A stretch of 64,000 bases of DNA from Vitellaria paradoxa (Eukaryota > Streptophyta > Magnoliopsida > Ericales > Sapotaceae), in contig CM034236.1 in NCBI GenBank assembly GCA_019916065.1, positions 55,394,690 through 55,458,689 on the forward strand. The letters are read 5' to 3'. The first letter of the stretch is position 1. The number at the start of each line of letters is the position of its first letter. Position numbers and translations under genes: made by a program. The notes under the pieces are model-generated. The model ran no database searches and had not been told where the DNA came from. It saw only the letters and a list, made by a program, of their open reading frames with translations. This document shows, one piece after another, positions 23,746-36,214 of the stretch.

Positions 23746-25650
23746 CAAATTAATTGAGCCATTTTCTAAAACTTGTTTATGTTTGAAATAAGTGAATTGA
23801 AATTGGAGGCTTAGATCAAATACTTTGATGCAACACCTGAATTTTTCTAACTTGTCTGAATTTACTGAGATAATCTCTTGATTTTTCAAAGCATCAATGC
23901 TGATTAATCGCAATTTTCTTGCTTGTTTCTAATCAAATTGACTTGCAAATTCAATTGTAGTAGATTTTACTTGTAAGTTTGGCACAGAATTAATACCTTC
24001 ATGCTCATGTTTTGCATCCTTACCTTGCATTTTTTCCCGCACATCTCAAGAACCTTGAGACTGAGAATTTTTGCCTGTAGATTTTCCTTTCTCTGCCTCG
24101 AGTTTTTTTTAATGTTGATTTTGCTAATTTTACCGCTGATTAGGGAGTTATCGGATCTATCACCTTTTTTTCGTATAATTTTTGAAAACTAATGGTTCTT
24201 TTTTTTTAAGGTGTTCCATTAGTCTATTGATTATCAGAATTAACATCCCCTATGATCTAAGATTGAGAGGAGATCCACTGTGTTGGTGATCTTCTTGAGT
24301 TTTCTTTCCCTTGGCAGTGTTAAGATTCAATGTTTCAGATAATGCTTCCAACGTATTATCTAATTTTTGCTCTTATTCTTCTATTAACTTCGTTAGGTGT
24401 TGCAGTTGTTGACTCATGAATTTGTTGAATTGTAGGAACTGCTCATACATCTCCTTGGTCATCTCCTCTTCAACCATCCAAGAACCTTGAATTTCTGCCA
24501 TTTGAGAATCCAAAACGGCTCTTATGCCAATTGTTGTGAGTCCTCATCCTCGTGCTTGGATGGTGAGAAAGATAATAGAGAAGTGAAAAGAGAAAATAAG
24601 AGATTAGATTAAATTTGAGAGAAATCTAATAAATCTCCTAGATGAGATATAATTCTCCGGAAAAATATTTCATTTCATAATCTTCTCATTACATCAATAT
24701 AAGCTATATGTATAATTCTTACTAACTAATTGTATAACAGCCTAACAGAAAATATTCTACTTCTAGAATTAGCTGGAAGCCCCATGATGATGGCTGGATT
24801 TAACTGAATTGTAACTTCTTTCTTGGGCCGCTTTTCTTGGGCCACTCATATAGTTCGGTTGAATGGATTTTTGATTGAATTGAGCTTCATTACTTTCCAA
24901 TCCGCCCGCCCACTTATTTTGTTCAATGTTGCAGCCCACTAACAAACCCAAACCCATATCTCTTAACGGTTCCCTTCCCTCTGAGTTAATGATCTACAAT
25001 AGGTTGCTTGGATGTACGCCCTCAGGGTTTAGCGCAGTTGGTACTCGGACAGTAGATTTGTATCCAAGGTGCACGGTTCGAGTCCAGGCTCCGCATCGTG
25101 TGGGAATCTCACTCTATGAAATATGGGAGGCCCCTGATACGTCCCGGCACCGGACTTCCTGTCTAAGAGGTCGCTGCGTACCTGATTTACCTCTCACACG
25201 ATACTCATAGGGCCGGACAGTGTGGGCCGGTTAGGGTGTCCGGACTTACACCTTTTTGTATCCAAGGTTGCTTGGATGTAATTATACATGCACCTTTGCC
25301 TTTATTACTCACCTGCTCACCATAAATACTGCACCTACCACCGCTGCCCTTCTCGCCGGTTGGGTTGAGTCGTGGCCCTTCATCCGAAGCCTTCCATGTG
25401 TAAGGTTTCGAAGCTGATCTGAAGGCTTAGATTTACTGAAGTTATTAGAAGTGTATTTCCCAGCTGTGTCGCTTCATCTTGCTCTTTACTGATTTTGCCA
25501 TAGTTGTGCTTCTCCATCTCTGTTTCATCTTCGTTCTCCATTTATCCTGTAACAGTGATTTGCTTTCCCCTCGTCTGATTTATCCCAACATCCTTGTTAC
25601 TCTCTCTCGCCATCTTGCTTCTATTATTGTATAATATCTGTCACATAACA
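23746..25650 (-). mobile_element. Truncated LTR retrotransposon (5' LTR, PBS, gag start)
   Basis: On the minus strand an LTR-like segment runs from TGTTATGTGACAG (25650) to CTCACA (24535). It is followed by ACAATTGGCATAAGAGCC, a variant of the Met-tRNA primer site, and then a gag-like start MAEIQGSWMVEEEMTKEMYE interrupted by a stop. The LTR is about 850 bp once the nested SINE is removed. The high-coordinate end falls inside an RLK exon-2 fragment and the low-coordinate end merges with a tandem array, so the 3' half is deleted. Superfamily (Gypsy or Copia) not determined. Confidence 0.6.
25017..25264 (+). mobile_element. tRNA-derived SINE with perfect 16-bp target duplication
   Basis: 248 bp flanked by AGGTTGCTTGGATGTA at 25001-25016 and 25265-25280. 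Box A TAGCGCAGTTGG is at 25030-25041 and box B GGTTCGAGTCC at 25075-25085, the two parts of an internal RNA polymerase III promoter with tRNA spacing. The 3' part is not tRNA-like and ends 'cctttttgtatcca'. It is inserted within the LTR of the truncated element. SINEs move using LINE reverse transcriptase, consistent with the long target duplication. Confidence 0.88.
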
Positions 25651-25840
25651 GAGAGGAGGACTTCCCCTGGATGCCTACCCATGATTGTTTCTAGTGCCAC
25701 CACTCATCTACAAACATTGCTCTTCAGAGTCACAACCAATGTGTAGGCAAGTTCTGCACAAATGAAAAAGAAATCACTAGAAAAGTTGGCGGATTGAAAT
25801 GCCTTGATAAAACAATATTCAGCCCCGTAATGGTAAGAAC
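25651..25840 (-). pseudogene. LRR-RLK exon-2 fragment plus intron
   Basis: Minus-strand sequence matching gene 2 around its exon 2 start: the GEVLSS-like segment, VALETIMG-like segment, 'cttgcctacacattgg' and the acceptor, then intron sequence up to 'aatggtaag' (about 25835). The downstream part of exon 2 is cut off at 25650 by the retroelement LTR. Several changes break the frame. It is a relic of a gene-2-type copy. Confidence 0.7.
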
Positions 25841-26643
25841 TCAACCGATTGAAGTAGAGATCACCAATTCAAATCTCCTTGGCTTGGCTTGGCTCTACCT
25901 GACTTGATGGTTCTTGTGGAGCTTAGCTCCACTATTTTGTTTCTTCATATACTCCTCAACTTCTCACTATTTTGTTTGCCCTTTTAAAATACTTATTGAT
26001 TACTCATTGTTTACTTAAATGCCATTATTTATTACTTAAAAATAAATATTTTAAGTTCTGATGCTCCTCTGGCTTTGATTAATTTTTCCTTCCGCAGAAG
26101 AAACTGAACTCCATATTTCTAGAGAAGTTATGATGTATTGGTTGCATTTTTATCTGTCAAGGTTTAACTTTTTATGTTCTTAAGAGGAACTAGGTGGTGT
26201 TATTGTTATTGGAGTTCGAAGAACAAAGGAGAGTTTTTTGTTGGAATAGAAAACAACATAGATAAGAAGATGTCAAATGAGATATTGATTTTTGTAAACA
26301 TTCTATTTTTTATTTTTTTTATTTTTTTTAATTTTTTCTTTATGTTTTTATAGGCAGGGACATTTAGACCTCCCAATTCAAATTAGAAAAAGGAGACTGA
26401 TGTTAGTCCTAATAGGCTGTGTTTGTACACCAAGGGAGGTAGCCAGGCAGTCAAAATAGGAAGAGGGGGAAAAAGTGAACCTAATAAATAACCAAAAAAC
26501 CAATACAGATAGAGCAGTTACTTTTGATAAAAAGGTATGGTTATATTTATATTACATAGACATCATAATTATGGTTGCAAAACACATTGCTGTGGAAGGA
26601 ATGCGATGCTCAACGTTTCATTTCTGGCATCGACTTCATTAGC
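25841..26643. other. Intergenic, no feature recognised
   Basis: About 800 bp between the exon-2 relic and gene 2. No conserved frame, RNA gene or recognised repeat. It contains T-rich low complexity at about 26305-26345. It should contain the 3' UTR of gene 2 next to 26643. Confidence 0.55.
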
Positions 26644-29438
26644 TCACTGCAAAAAATTCATTTCTTGATTCTTTAACTGCAAAAGTGAAATTGCACGAAG
26701 AGGTGTAGCCAGAATCCTTCTCCTGCAAGCGAGAAACTCCTGAGACACTCTTAGCATTGTCGGCCGAGATCTGGGTTGTGAATGCAAGCATGCAAATGCC
26801 AGTGTAGTAGCTAGAACAAGAGTCTCCACAATCAGAGGATTAGTTGGAGGCGAAAGGCGCGGATCTAAGATATCAATCAGCATTATGTGTTGGGCAGAAG
26901 GTGAAGCCAACGATGAGAGAACTTCTCCCGGATGCCTTCCCATAATCGTTTCTAGTGCCACTACTCCGAAGCTATAAACATCACACTTCTCTGTTATGGC
27001 CATTGTATAAGCAAGTTCTGCACAAATAAAAAAGGAAATCGCTAGAAGCGTGCAAGGATTGAAAATTATAGCTTGATAAACAGATGCTTGAAAATGGTAA
27101 AATTTCTACCTGGCGCAATATATCCAAGAGTGCCGGCAGTTAAGGTTTGATTTGATGAATCAGGGTGCACCAATCTAGCCGTGCCAAAGTCGGAGACAAA
27201 AGCTACCATTTCCGAGTTCAAAAGAATGTTGTTGCTTGATATGTCTCTGTGAACAATCGGGGGTGTGCAATCATGATGCAAGTAGGATAAAGCATGTGCC
27301 GTTTCTTTGATGATGTTTATTCTATGAATCCATTGTAATTCAACAGCTTCATCGTCAATTCTAAGGACACAAAATAAGCTCCCCCTTTCCATGTACTCGT
27401 ACACCAGGAACATGCACTTGTTGTGCAAACAAAACCCATAAAGCTTTACTATGTTCCGGTGTCGTATATTACTTAGCATCTGCACTTCATTTCTGAAACT
27501 CTTGTCAGAGGCTGGATCCTCTGCTTCAAAACGATGGAGCTTCTTCAGGGCAACTACTTTGCCTCTAGGCAACTGTGCTCTGTAAACACTGCCATAACCG
27601 CCAGTTCCAATGCAATATTTGATGTCAAAATCATTTGTTGCCTTGATGATATCTTCATATGCAATTGTTCCATCATAATTCCAAATCGAGCAGATATCCC
27701 CATTCTTGACGACTTCTTCCTTAGGTTGGCTCTTTTTTGACTTTAATCGACAAGATAATAGAAATCCAGTCAAAACAAGGATCTCTATGATGGGCACAGA
27801 AATTATGAGAGAGAGCTTGACTATCTTCTTCTCTTTTGGTTGTGGGAATGCATCCTGTTGGGTTTGACACTGGAGAGCAGTGTACGACAAGTCCAGAGCT
27901 GGCAAGGAGCAAATAGAATAGGAGATTTTTCCAGAGAGATTATTGTGGGAGAGATTTAAATACTCTAACGATAGCAATTTTGCGAGTACAGGTATTGTTC
28001 CACTTAAATGATTTTCGCTCAATGCCAAGTGCTTCAAATATACGAGACGATTTAAGTCGGTCGGAAGACACCCATTGAGGATATTATGACTGAGGTCCAG
28101 GCGTTCCAAAATGATCAAATTCCCTATTTCTGGAGGGATTGGACCCGTGAGTTTATTAAAACTCAAATCCAATTCAATCAAATTGTTTAGATTGCCCATT
28201 TCTGGAGGGATGTGACCACTAAGTTGATTCGAATTGATATACAAACGAGTTAAACTAGATAGCTGGCCGATAAATGGTGGAATTGGACCAACGAGGTTAT
28301 TATTACTTACATTCAAAAGGGAGAGGCTTTTTAAATTCTCAATTTCTACGGGAATGGAACAGTCAAAGTAATTTGAATCGATAGATAGATCGATTAACTG
28401 GGTCAAATTACCGATGGATGGAGGGATTGGACCAACGAGGTTGTTATTACTTACATATAAAAAAGAGAGATTTTTCAAATTTCCAATTTCTGTGGGGATG
28501 GAGTAGATAAAATGATTTGAATGAATATACAGAGAAGTTAACTTGGTCAAATTACCGATGGACAGAGGGATTGGACCAACGAAATTATTATTACTTGCAT
28601 ATAAAAGAGAAAGACTTTTCAAGTTTCCAATTTCTGTGGGAATGGAATAGTTAAAATAGTTTGAATGAATATATAGAGAAGTTAACTTGGTCAAATTACC
28701 AATGGATGGAGGGATTCGACCAGTGAGATTGTTATTACTTATAGCCATGAGAACAAGATTTTTCAAATTCTCCATTTGTGTGGGTATGGATCCGTGAATG
28801 TGATTATAAGAAATGTCTAGGTAGACTAGTTGGGTGAGGTTACCAATCATAAGAGGCAACAAGCTGCCAGAAAGACAATTAGCAGAGAGATCAAGGTAAG
28901 TAAACTTTGAGAGAGTAAGAGGCACCAAGCTGCCAGAAAGACAATTAGCAGAGAGATCAAGGTAAGTAAACTTTGAGAGAGTAAGAGGCACCAAGCTGCC
29001 AGAAAGACTATTATTAGAGAGATCAAGGTGAGTCAGCTTCGTGAGATTGCCGATTTCGTCGGGAATGCCACCAGTAAGCCCAACAGAGTGCATGTCAAGA
29101 GTTTTAAGGTTTGGCAAGGATGACCAATTCATGCTCTCGAGCTTTATATCATTTAAATAAGAATAAAGCGTTATACCTGTGACACTTCCCGCCCTATTGC
29201 AAGTGACTCCTTCCAACTCACAGTGATTTGCTGAAGAAGAATTAATATCGGTTCCCCACCACCCACTATTTAGCAGAGCTTTCTTCTCCATTGATGATAA
29301 GAACAATGGCATTGATGATGATTTAGCAGCAAAAGCGGGCGCTAAATTACTCATCATCATCATCATCATAGTTATCATGCATATAATTGCAACGATTATC
29401 TTAGAGCAAACAGGGGACATTATATTATTTGTTCTCAT
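26644..29438 (-). CDS. LRR receptor-like kinase, MIK2-like (gene 2, intact)
   Basis: Exon 1 29438-27110, intron 27109-27018 (92 bp, GT..AG, phase 1) and exon 2 27017-26644. The coding length of 2703 bp is in frame, giving 900 aa, the only intact receptor in the window. Signal peptide with a run of Met from a CAT repeat, an N-terminal cap ([19 protein letters not shown]), about 16 LRRs including two exact 22-residue copies, and a TM near 542-563 with an unusual Glu552. The RD-type kinase has glycine loop 611-618, Lys632, Glu651, HRD 730-732, DFG 750-752, and APE split by the intron, with all catalytic residues present. The family acts at the plasma membrane in peptide perception for growth and immunity; the ligand here is unknown. 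A TATA-like CTATATATAG at 29476-29485 is only ~40 bp upstream, so translation may begin at a later Met (29420). Confidence 0.93.
28861..28992 (-). repeat. Exact 66-bp tandem duplication within gene 2 LRRs
   Basis: 28861-28926 and 28927-28992 appear identical, and a third partial match starts at 28993. Each encodes a 22-residue LRR (..PLTLSKFTYLDLSANCLSG), two residues shorter than the normal 24. Identity without silent change indicates a very recent duplication. Confidence 0.88.
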
Positions 29439-29750
29439 ATTAGGCGTACGCGCAATTATGTATATTAGCTATCGTCTATATATAGCAAGCACGTCTTCAT
29501 CTACAGATCAAAGCTCAAGGTCTATCTTTCAGCATTTTTCAATTTTTTCCACCGAGGAGTTATTGCTACGAATGTGCAGTGTAACTTCCTTTATCCCTGT
29601 GGTTATGACTTGGAAGTCTTGAACGATTATGCAAGGTTCACTTGTTTTCACTCGAGGACCACAAAAGTCAAGGTCTCTTGGTAAAAGGGCAAAGAGTAAT
29701 GATCGATATTACTATTAAACTTTTTTCGAAACCAGATATTATTATTAAAC
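29439..29750 (-). promoter_or_regulatory. Promoter-proximal region of gene 2
   Basis: Contains CTATATATAG at 29476-29485 as a candidate TATA box, and a conserved block at 29595-29715 shared with gene 1 (8295-8400). That block includes 'gacttggaagtcttgaacga', 'aagtcaaggtctc' and the near-palindrome at 29689-29715. Conservation between paralogues that have diverged elsewhere suggests function, but a recent duplication could also explain it. Confidence 0.5.
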
Positions 29751-30930
29751 TAGACGGCACCAAAAAGCATCTTTTTTTTTTATTCCCTTTTTTCTTTTTT
29801 TTTAATTTTTTAATTTTATTTTCTGACATGATATCATTCATCCATGTATATACGTGATTATAAATCTAAATCACATATTTGATTGTTTAGTAGTTCCATT
29901 GCTCTCTCCTCTCCATCTTGAATCTTGAATCGCACTGCGTAAGAAAGGGGTCGTGGAAATTTCAGTCTTTTGGACATAATTAAAAAAAAAAAAAAAAGAA
30001 AATTGATCTTCGCCTATCCTTCGGCTTTGTAAGTCAAGCTGGCCATCCCAAATAGCACGCTTTCTAAGTCCCAAGTCTTTCTGCGGGGCCCAGGCTCGAA
30101 GACTTTCGATTGGCTGACCGCCGTGGGCTGGGCGAAAATCAAATAATATAAAATTGGTTGGTAATAATTTTCCTTCTGCATTAATTCCTTTCTGATTGCG
30201 ATCATCTGTGAAATGGGTGATGAATGATGGGGTTGTTTTAGGGGGTGTTTGGCAACTTAAAAATTAGTAAAAAAATATCAAAAGTTAGTTTTTGAGTGTT
30301 TGGTAAAACCACAAGTTTTGCCACTTTTTTGATTTGCTACAGTAAAAAGTATCACTCCATCATTACATTTTTTTGATTTGTTACAGTAAAATACATACCA
30401 AACACCCAAAAGTTACAATTTTTTTGTTTTGCTACAGTAAAAAATTTACCAAACATCCGAAAGTTACTAAAAAAATATTAAAAATTCCACTTGATTCAAT
30501 CAAACACACAAAAAAATACAAAAAAAAAAAAAAAAAAACCAAAAAACTACCAAAAATTAACTTTTTTTTTAACTTCCAAACACCCTCTTATTAATATTTC
30601 TGGAGTTTTTATACAAAACACGGCAATGCTTATTCTTTCCAATAGCGTTGTCCTATTATTTATATATATATAAATAATTATTCCATCTGGAGACTGCACG
30701 TCACGTGATCCTGATTCTGCTGAAAACAAAGTATAACCGGAAAGTTATGAACAGGAAAATTGCCACACAATTCCTGATCCTAATAAAAGCAAGGCTTAAA
30801 TCATAGCAATATATTGTCACCATTTTTCCATGTCATTCTGACACGACGTAAAATATTTGTATCCTACTTGCAACATCAATCAATCAATTTGTTTTCTATT
30901 TTATTTTCTTCATTTATTTATTTATTTATC
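29751..30930. repeat. Y block, copy c
   Basis: Begins 'ggcaccaaaaagcatc', runs through 'atcgcactgcgtaag', 'catcccaaatagcacg', 'gaagactttcgattggctga', 'acaaaacacggcaatg' and 'gatcctgattctgctgaaaa', and ends 'ttcttcatttattta'. It is interrupted by a MITE at 30241-30587. Confidence 0.75.
30241..30587. mobile_element. Tourist-like MITE with TTA target duplication (347 bp)
   Basis: Inverted ends GGGGGTGTTTGG and CCAAACACCCTC, flanked by TTA at 30238-30240 and 30588-30590. It splits the Y-block phrase 'gatgggg..aatatttctggag'. 'tttgctacagta' or a close variant occurs several times in the interior, and the arms are rich in A and T. Confidence 0.75.
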
Positions 30931-31579
30931 TTTCTTTTTCAAGCATCTTTTGGCTACGATTAGCATAAAATTTTTCTCTGAAAATTTTTATAAATTTCTA
31001 TTAATTTTATATCACATTAACTTTTTTTTTTTTACTGCACGTATTAAGAACCTTCAATTTATCTCACTTTTTCTTACTCCAAACAAATCCAAAGTGTAAA
31101 ACGTCTGTACATTCCAATTAACGCAGGTAATTAATCTGAGTTTAGTGCATAACTTCGCAGAAAAGGTCTATGACTGAGCAACTAAGGTTAGGTTTAGTTG
31201 ATGAGAATATTAATGGAATGAAACTCATCAAGACCATTCCCACTTGAAAAGGGAGTGCAATATCAGCTCTTCACATTAAGTTTCAGAACTGTTGAATTAA
31301 AATTTAATGATTCATACTTATTCAAGTTTTTAAATTAAAAAAATATAAATAAATTTAGATCATTGAATTTTCACCTAATGGTTCAAATCTGATGTTTGGG
31401 TGACATCGAATAAAGCAATGTCAACTCTCCTAAATCCTTTCTACTTTAACTTGTTTTTATGTTTGGCATCAAAAAATTAAAATAGAATAAAATAATATTA
31501 ATTATTCTCACATTAAGTGAGAAAAATATTCTATAATTTAAGTGAAAAATAGTCATTCCATTCCAATCAAGATTCGATC

Positions 31580-32260
31580 TAAAAAATTAAAAAAAAAAAG
31601 TGACTATTCTACAATCATAAATTTCTCTCAATCACTCTCTTGAACTGTAAAATGATTATTTTCCTTGGATCCTATTTTTAGCATAGATCTGAATTCAAAT
31701 TGTAAATAACCATTTTATTTATGGGTTCTTTTTATCCAAACTTATATTTTGGGCTTCCCAAAATGTTAAATATAGTCATTGACATTATTGTAATAACGAA
31801 ATAAATTTCAACCAATCCTAACTTGGGTCGTAAAATGAACATTTGACCCCTAAGTCCATTTTTTATCCAAATTTATATTTTGACCTTCCAAAAGAGAAAC
31901 ATATTTCTTAATAACTAAACAAATTTTAGTACAATCCAAATCAAACCATAAAATGACGATTTTACTGTTGGGCTTATTTTTTGTCCTAACTCGCATTCTA
32001 GACTACACAAAAGGCTAAAAGATATTCATTGATAATTTGACATATTTCTAATAATTAAGTAAATTTCAACCAAATCTGAATTCAAATTATAATATAACCA
32101 TTTTGTCCGAGTGTCCATTTTTTTCTAGATTATATTATAGGCTTTTCAAAAGACTAAAAATATTTATTAATACATTTCTTAATAGTCAAAAAAATGTTAG
32201 GCTAATTCAAGCTTGAGCTATAAAATTATTATTTTACTCCTATGCTCCTCCTTTTTTTTA
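31580..32260. repeat. Degenerate ~120-135 bp tandem array, copy 2
   Basis: The anchor 'gtaaaatga.cattt' or a close variant appears near 31645, 31701, 31829, 31947, 32086 and 32219, so most units are 118-139 bp. Each unit also carries a 'tttttgtccaaatt.atattttgg' phrase and a 'cttcccaaaa..ttaaa' phrase. No coding frame. Confidence 0.65.
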
Positions 32261-33095
32261 GCTCAATGAAAATAAAATCTATTTATAATTTTTAAAAAAT
32301 TAATGTTTGAAACTTTTATTACATTATATTTTATTTCATTACTTTACAATATGTAATTAAATTATAAAAAAATTTAAATATCTATCCATTCTCATTATTT
32401 TCATGTTGACAATCAAATAAATAAATGAAATGGGCAATATTCCATTCTTTTACCTTTCATTCCATTTCATTCCAACCTACGACACATATCTTTAGGCTCA
32501 CCTCATGTTCATGGATCAAGATAGATTAAGCTAATATTCATAGGTTAAAAGACATATATAGAGGGCATTTGAAGTAACAAAAAGTGATAAAATTTAATAA
32601 AAGTCGTGAATTCATAATTCATACAGTAAGATAAAAGTAAATAATTTTTAAAAATTTTTATTGTTTTCAGTAATTTTCAGAGCTCCAAACGGAGCCATAA
32701 TATGTTAGAGTAACTGAAAGTCTCATCCCGGTATTCAAGTATCTGTAATAGCCTTGGGCCAGTTGGCTCGAGTAGTAGGTAAACATGTTTATTAAACATC
32801 TATTAAGGATATGTTCGGTAATGGTTGAAATTTTGGGAAAAAATATTATTAGGTAATTGTTACTCTGGTAATTATTATTGGAATAACAAATTCATGATAC
32901 TTATATTTAAAATGAGAAAATTATTTGATAATAATTATATTATATTTGAAATACTAAAAATTTTGAAAAAGTTGTGATCATTTTCATAAAATACAACGAT
33001 TCTGTTTATAAAACTTAAAATTGATCAAAAAGTCTGTTTAATTACTCTTTTTATTTAATTAAAATTATTTATTCCATTTTATCTCTTTTTAAGCT
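32261..33095. other. Spacer with small MITE and X-block
   Basis: 32261-32830 is AT-rich and similar to 36881-37330 (shared 'agctaatattcataggttaa' and 'gtatctgtaatagcc'). A small inverted-end element lies at 32573-32697 (GAGGGCATTTGAAGT..CTCCAAACGGAGCC). 33000-33085 matches the X block that precedes Y copies. No gene. Confidence 0.5.
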
Positions 33096-34106
33096 AAAAA
33101 GCACCAAAAAGTGTTTTTTTTATTTCCTTCTTTTCTTCTCTTTTTAATTTTTTTATTTTATTCTATTTTTATTTTTTGACATGATATCATTCATCCATAT
33201 CTTCGGTTAATATATACAACAAGATTATAAATCTAAATCACATATTTGATTGTCTAGTAGTTCCATTGCTCCTTCTTCTCCATCTTGAATCGCACTGCGT
33301 AAAAAAAGGGTCGTGGAAATTTCAATCTTTGACATAATTAATATATATATATATATATATATTAATCTTGACCCGTTCTTGGTCTTTGTCAAGTCAAGCT
33401 GCACTTGGAGGCCATCCCAAATCATTTATTCTACCGTCACCTTTCTTTTTTTCCGTACCAATCACCAATCACCGTTCATCTATTTGTACTAATAACTACT
33501 AATTGGTATATTTCATTTAAAATTATTATAATAGTAAAATATTATCATTTATTTATTTGAAAATTACCGATACTCACCTAGCGGTGAATTGTAGAAGATA
33601 AAAATGCAGTGAGTGTCGCATTGCTGATCCCTAATAACACGTTCTTAAGTCTTTCTGCGGGGCCAAGCTTGAAGACTTTCGATTGGTTGACCGCGGAGGG
33701 AAGGGCGAAAATCAAAGAATAGAAAACAGGTAGGTAATAATTTTCCTTCTACATTAATTCCTTTCTGATTGCGATCGTGAAATGAGTGATGGGTTTCCAA
33801 TATTTCTAGAGTTTTATACAGAACACGGCAATGATTATTCTTTCAATAGCGTGCTCCTACATATATAATATAAGATAATACATTTATATGTATATAACGC
33901 AATCCCCTCTACCTCGTAGAATTTGATGGTTCGCATTCCATCTGGAGAGTGCCCATGATCCTGATTCTGCTGAAAACAGAGTTGAGAAATGGGAAAATTG
34001 CCACACAGTTCCTAATCCTAATAAAAGCAAGGCTTAAATCACAACAATATTTTCACCATTTTTCCAATCTAAAATATTTGTGTCTTGCTTGCAACATCAA
34101 TCAACT
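33096..34106. repeat. Y block, copy d
   Basis: Runs from 'aagcaccaaaaagtg' to 'gcttgcaacatcaatcaa' with the standard Y order. It includes an (AT)n stretch at about 33341-33362 and the phrase 'gatcctgattctgctgaaaa' at 33956. That phrase is also the left flank of the second Copia element. There is no RLK directly below it, so this copy marks a lost or rearranged gene. Confidence 0.72.
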
Positions 34107-34369
34107 AGTCTCCGTGCTGGAACTTCGCAGAAAATCTGGTTGTAGAAGAAGGTAGGTGATTGAAGAACTAAGGGTATGTTGATATGTGAGAATAAAATGG
34201 AATATTTCAGTGATCTCACTTTAATCTATTTTTATGATTGATATCAAAAAATTAAGTTGAAATACTTCTCTAAGATTAATTATTTCTACATTAAGTGAAA
34301 AAAGACATTCTTCAATTTACGTAATGAAATTGTCATTCTATTCCAATCAAAATTCAATAAAAAAAAAAA

Positions 34370-35095
34370 GAAAAAAGAAAAAAACAACAAGAAGAAGCAA
34401 CTACTCTAGCATCACAAATCTCTCAATCACGCTTTTGGATTGTAAAATAATTATTTTATTCTTAGACCCTTTTTTCAGCCTAATTCTAAACTCAAGTCGT
34501 AAACTAATTGTTTAACTATTTAGTCCTTTTTTTTTTTGGCCCAAATTCGTATTTTATATTTTTCAAAAGGTTGAATTCTATCCATTGACATATTTATTAA
34601 TAATAAAGCAAATTTCACCAATTCGAACCCCGGTCATAAATAGGTATTTTCTCTTGAGTTTATTTTTTGTCTAAATTTATATTTTAGACTTTCCAAAAGC
34701 TTAAAAGGCTAAAAATATCCATTAACATGTTCTTAGTAATGAAACAAATTTCATCCAATCTAACTCGAGTTGTGAAATGGACATTTTAGCCTTGAGTTAT
34801 ATTTTGCTCAAATTTATATTTTGGACTTCACAAAGATTAAACATGTTTCCTAACTAAGCAAATTTCGGCGTAGTCCAAACTCAAATTATAAAATAATAAT
34901 TTTACCTTCAAGCTTATTTTTTGTCCAAATCGCATTCGGGGTTACCCAAAAGGTAAAAAAGTATTCATTAACCTATTCTTTTATAGTTGAGTAATTTTCA
35001 GCCTAATCTACATTCAGATTATAAAATAATTGTTTAATTTTGTGCTTATTTTTTTCTCAAATTGTATTTTAGACTTCTCGAAAGACCAAAAAAAT
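34370..35095. repeat. Degenerate ~120-135 bp tandem array, copy 3
   Basis: About six units of the same pattern as 31580-32260, at a similar distance (roughly 250-650 bp) beyond a Y block. The ordered repetition of Y block then array suggests one large duplicated unit. Confidence 0.62.
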
Positions 35096-36214
35096 CACTT
35101 TTAGGGTGGTCAAACCGTCCAAACGGGTAATCGAAACCACGTTCGAACAATTCTTATAAAAAATTTTAAATTATGCAACCAAATACCAAATAAAACACTT
35201 TTACTTACTTTTTCTAAATTTTGAAATGCCAAACCGCCTCCAAACTTGAAATATGATTTTTTGGGGGTGTCGTGTTTTGTTAGAATTGTAATATAATTTA
35301 TCTATTTCTATTTATAATTAAAGCTTTCGTAATGTTAATTTGTTTTTTTTAATCAGTAAAAATAAGTGTATCCTATGGAAACTAATATCACTTTGATTAT
35401 CCATGAATGGTATTGGGTTTTGGGTAAAAATGACATCCTTTTATCCATTTTTGATTAATTTAATATGCATGTTTATGAAATCTATCAATACGTTAATTGT
35501 CGCGCGGTACCTCATCGTGCCCCTGCCCGTCTCATAATTATGAGAATCCCAAAGTGTTGTAGAAGAGTCGGAGGGTTTGATTAGTTAAAATTAGTCAAAA
35601 TTATAAATTTTTATTATTTTTTGAAATATTTTTAATTAAATTTTTATCACATATTATTTTTATATTAAATTTTTATATTTTACTGTATTTTTTAATCAAC
35701 TAAATACCGCTTAATTCTTAACAAAAAGCAAAAAAGACTAGTAATTTGCAATTGCATTGTGCTAAAAAAATTAATAAAAATAAAAAAAATAATTCGATCT
35801 CGACGTATAGAATCATCGTCGCCTTCGTCGGGTCAAAGCCGCGTCGGCTTTGCATAATTGCATTTGGAGGACAAAATAATTATATTGCTGGGCCACAAGG
35901 TCGTAATAATCTCTAGATAGATGCAAGCGGTCGCTTAGAGTTGTACTAAGGAAGAAAGTCTCATTTTTTTTAATATTAATAACAAAAATATTAAATGCAT
36001 TAATTATTATAAATTTTATATCGACTTTTAAATTTCTTATAATTCTATATATAAATTAGTAATTATCTTATCAAATGTGATATACATGACTTAAAAAATA
36101 ATAATAATATGATCTTTACAAATTTTATTTTAAAATAATATTAGTTATTTTCACATTAAGTAAGAAAAAATATTCCACAACTTATGTGATGAAATAGTCA
36201 TTCCATCTCCATCA
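35096..36214. other. Intergenic with a MITE at 35570-35710
   Basis: No gene. A 141-bp MITE with ends GGAGGGTTTGATTAG and CAACTAAATACCGC (35570-35710) resembles the reverse complement of 9892-10050. A GC-richer stretch near 35800-35880 ('cgtcgggtcaaagccgcgt') is echoed at 44515-44575. Confidence 0.5.

Noticed and set aside
25001..25100. A functional tRNA gene at the box A/box B sequence
   Set aside because: No cloverleaf with acceptor stem can be closed, and the unit has SINE-type target duplications, so it is a SINE head.
31580..32260. CRISPR-like array because of regular spacing
   Set aside because: Units are degenerate, 118-139 bp long, AT-rich and in plant DNA. There are no exact short repeats with unique spacers.
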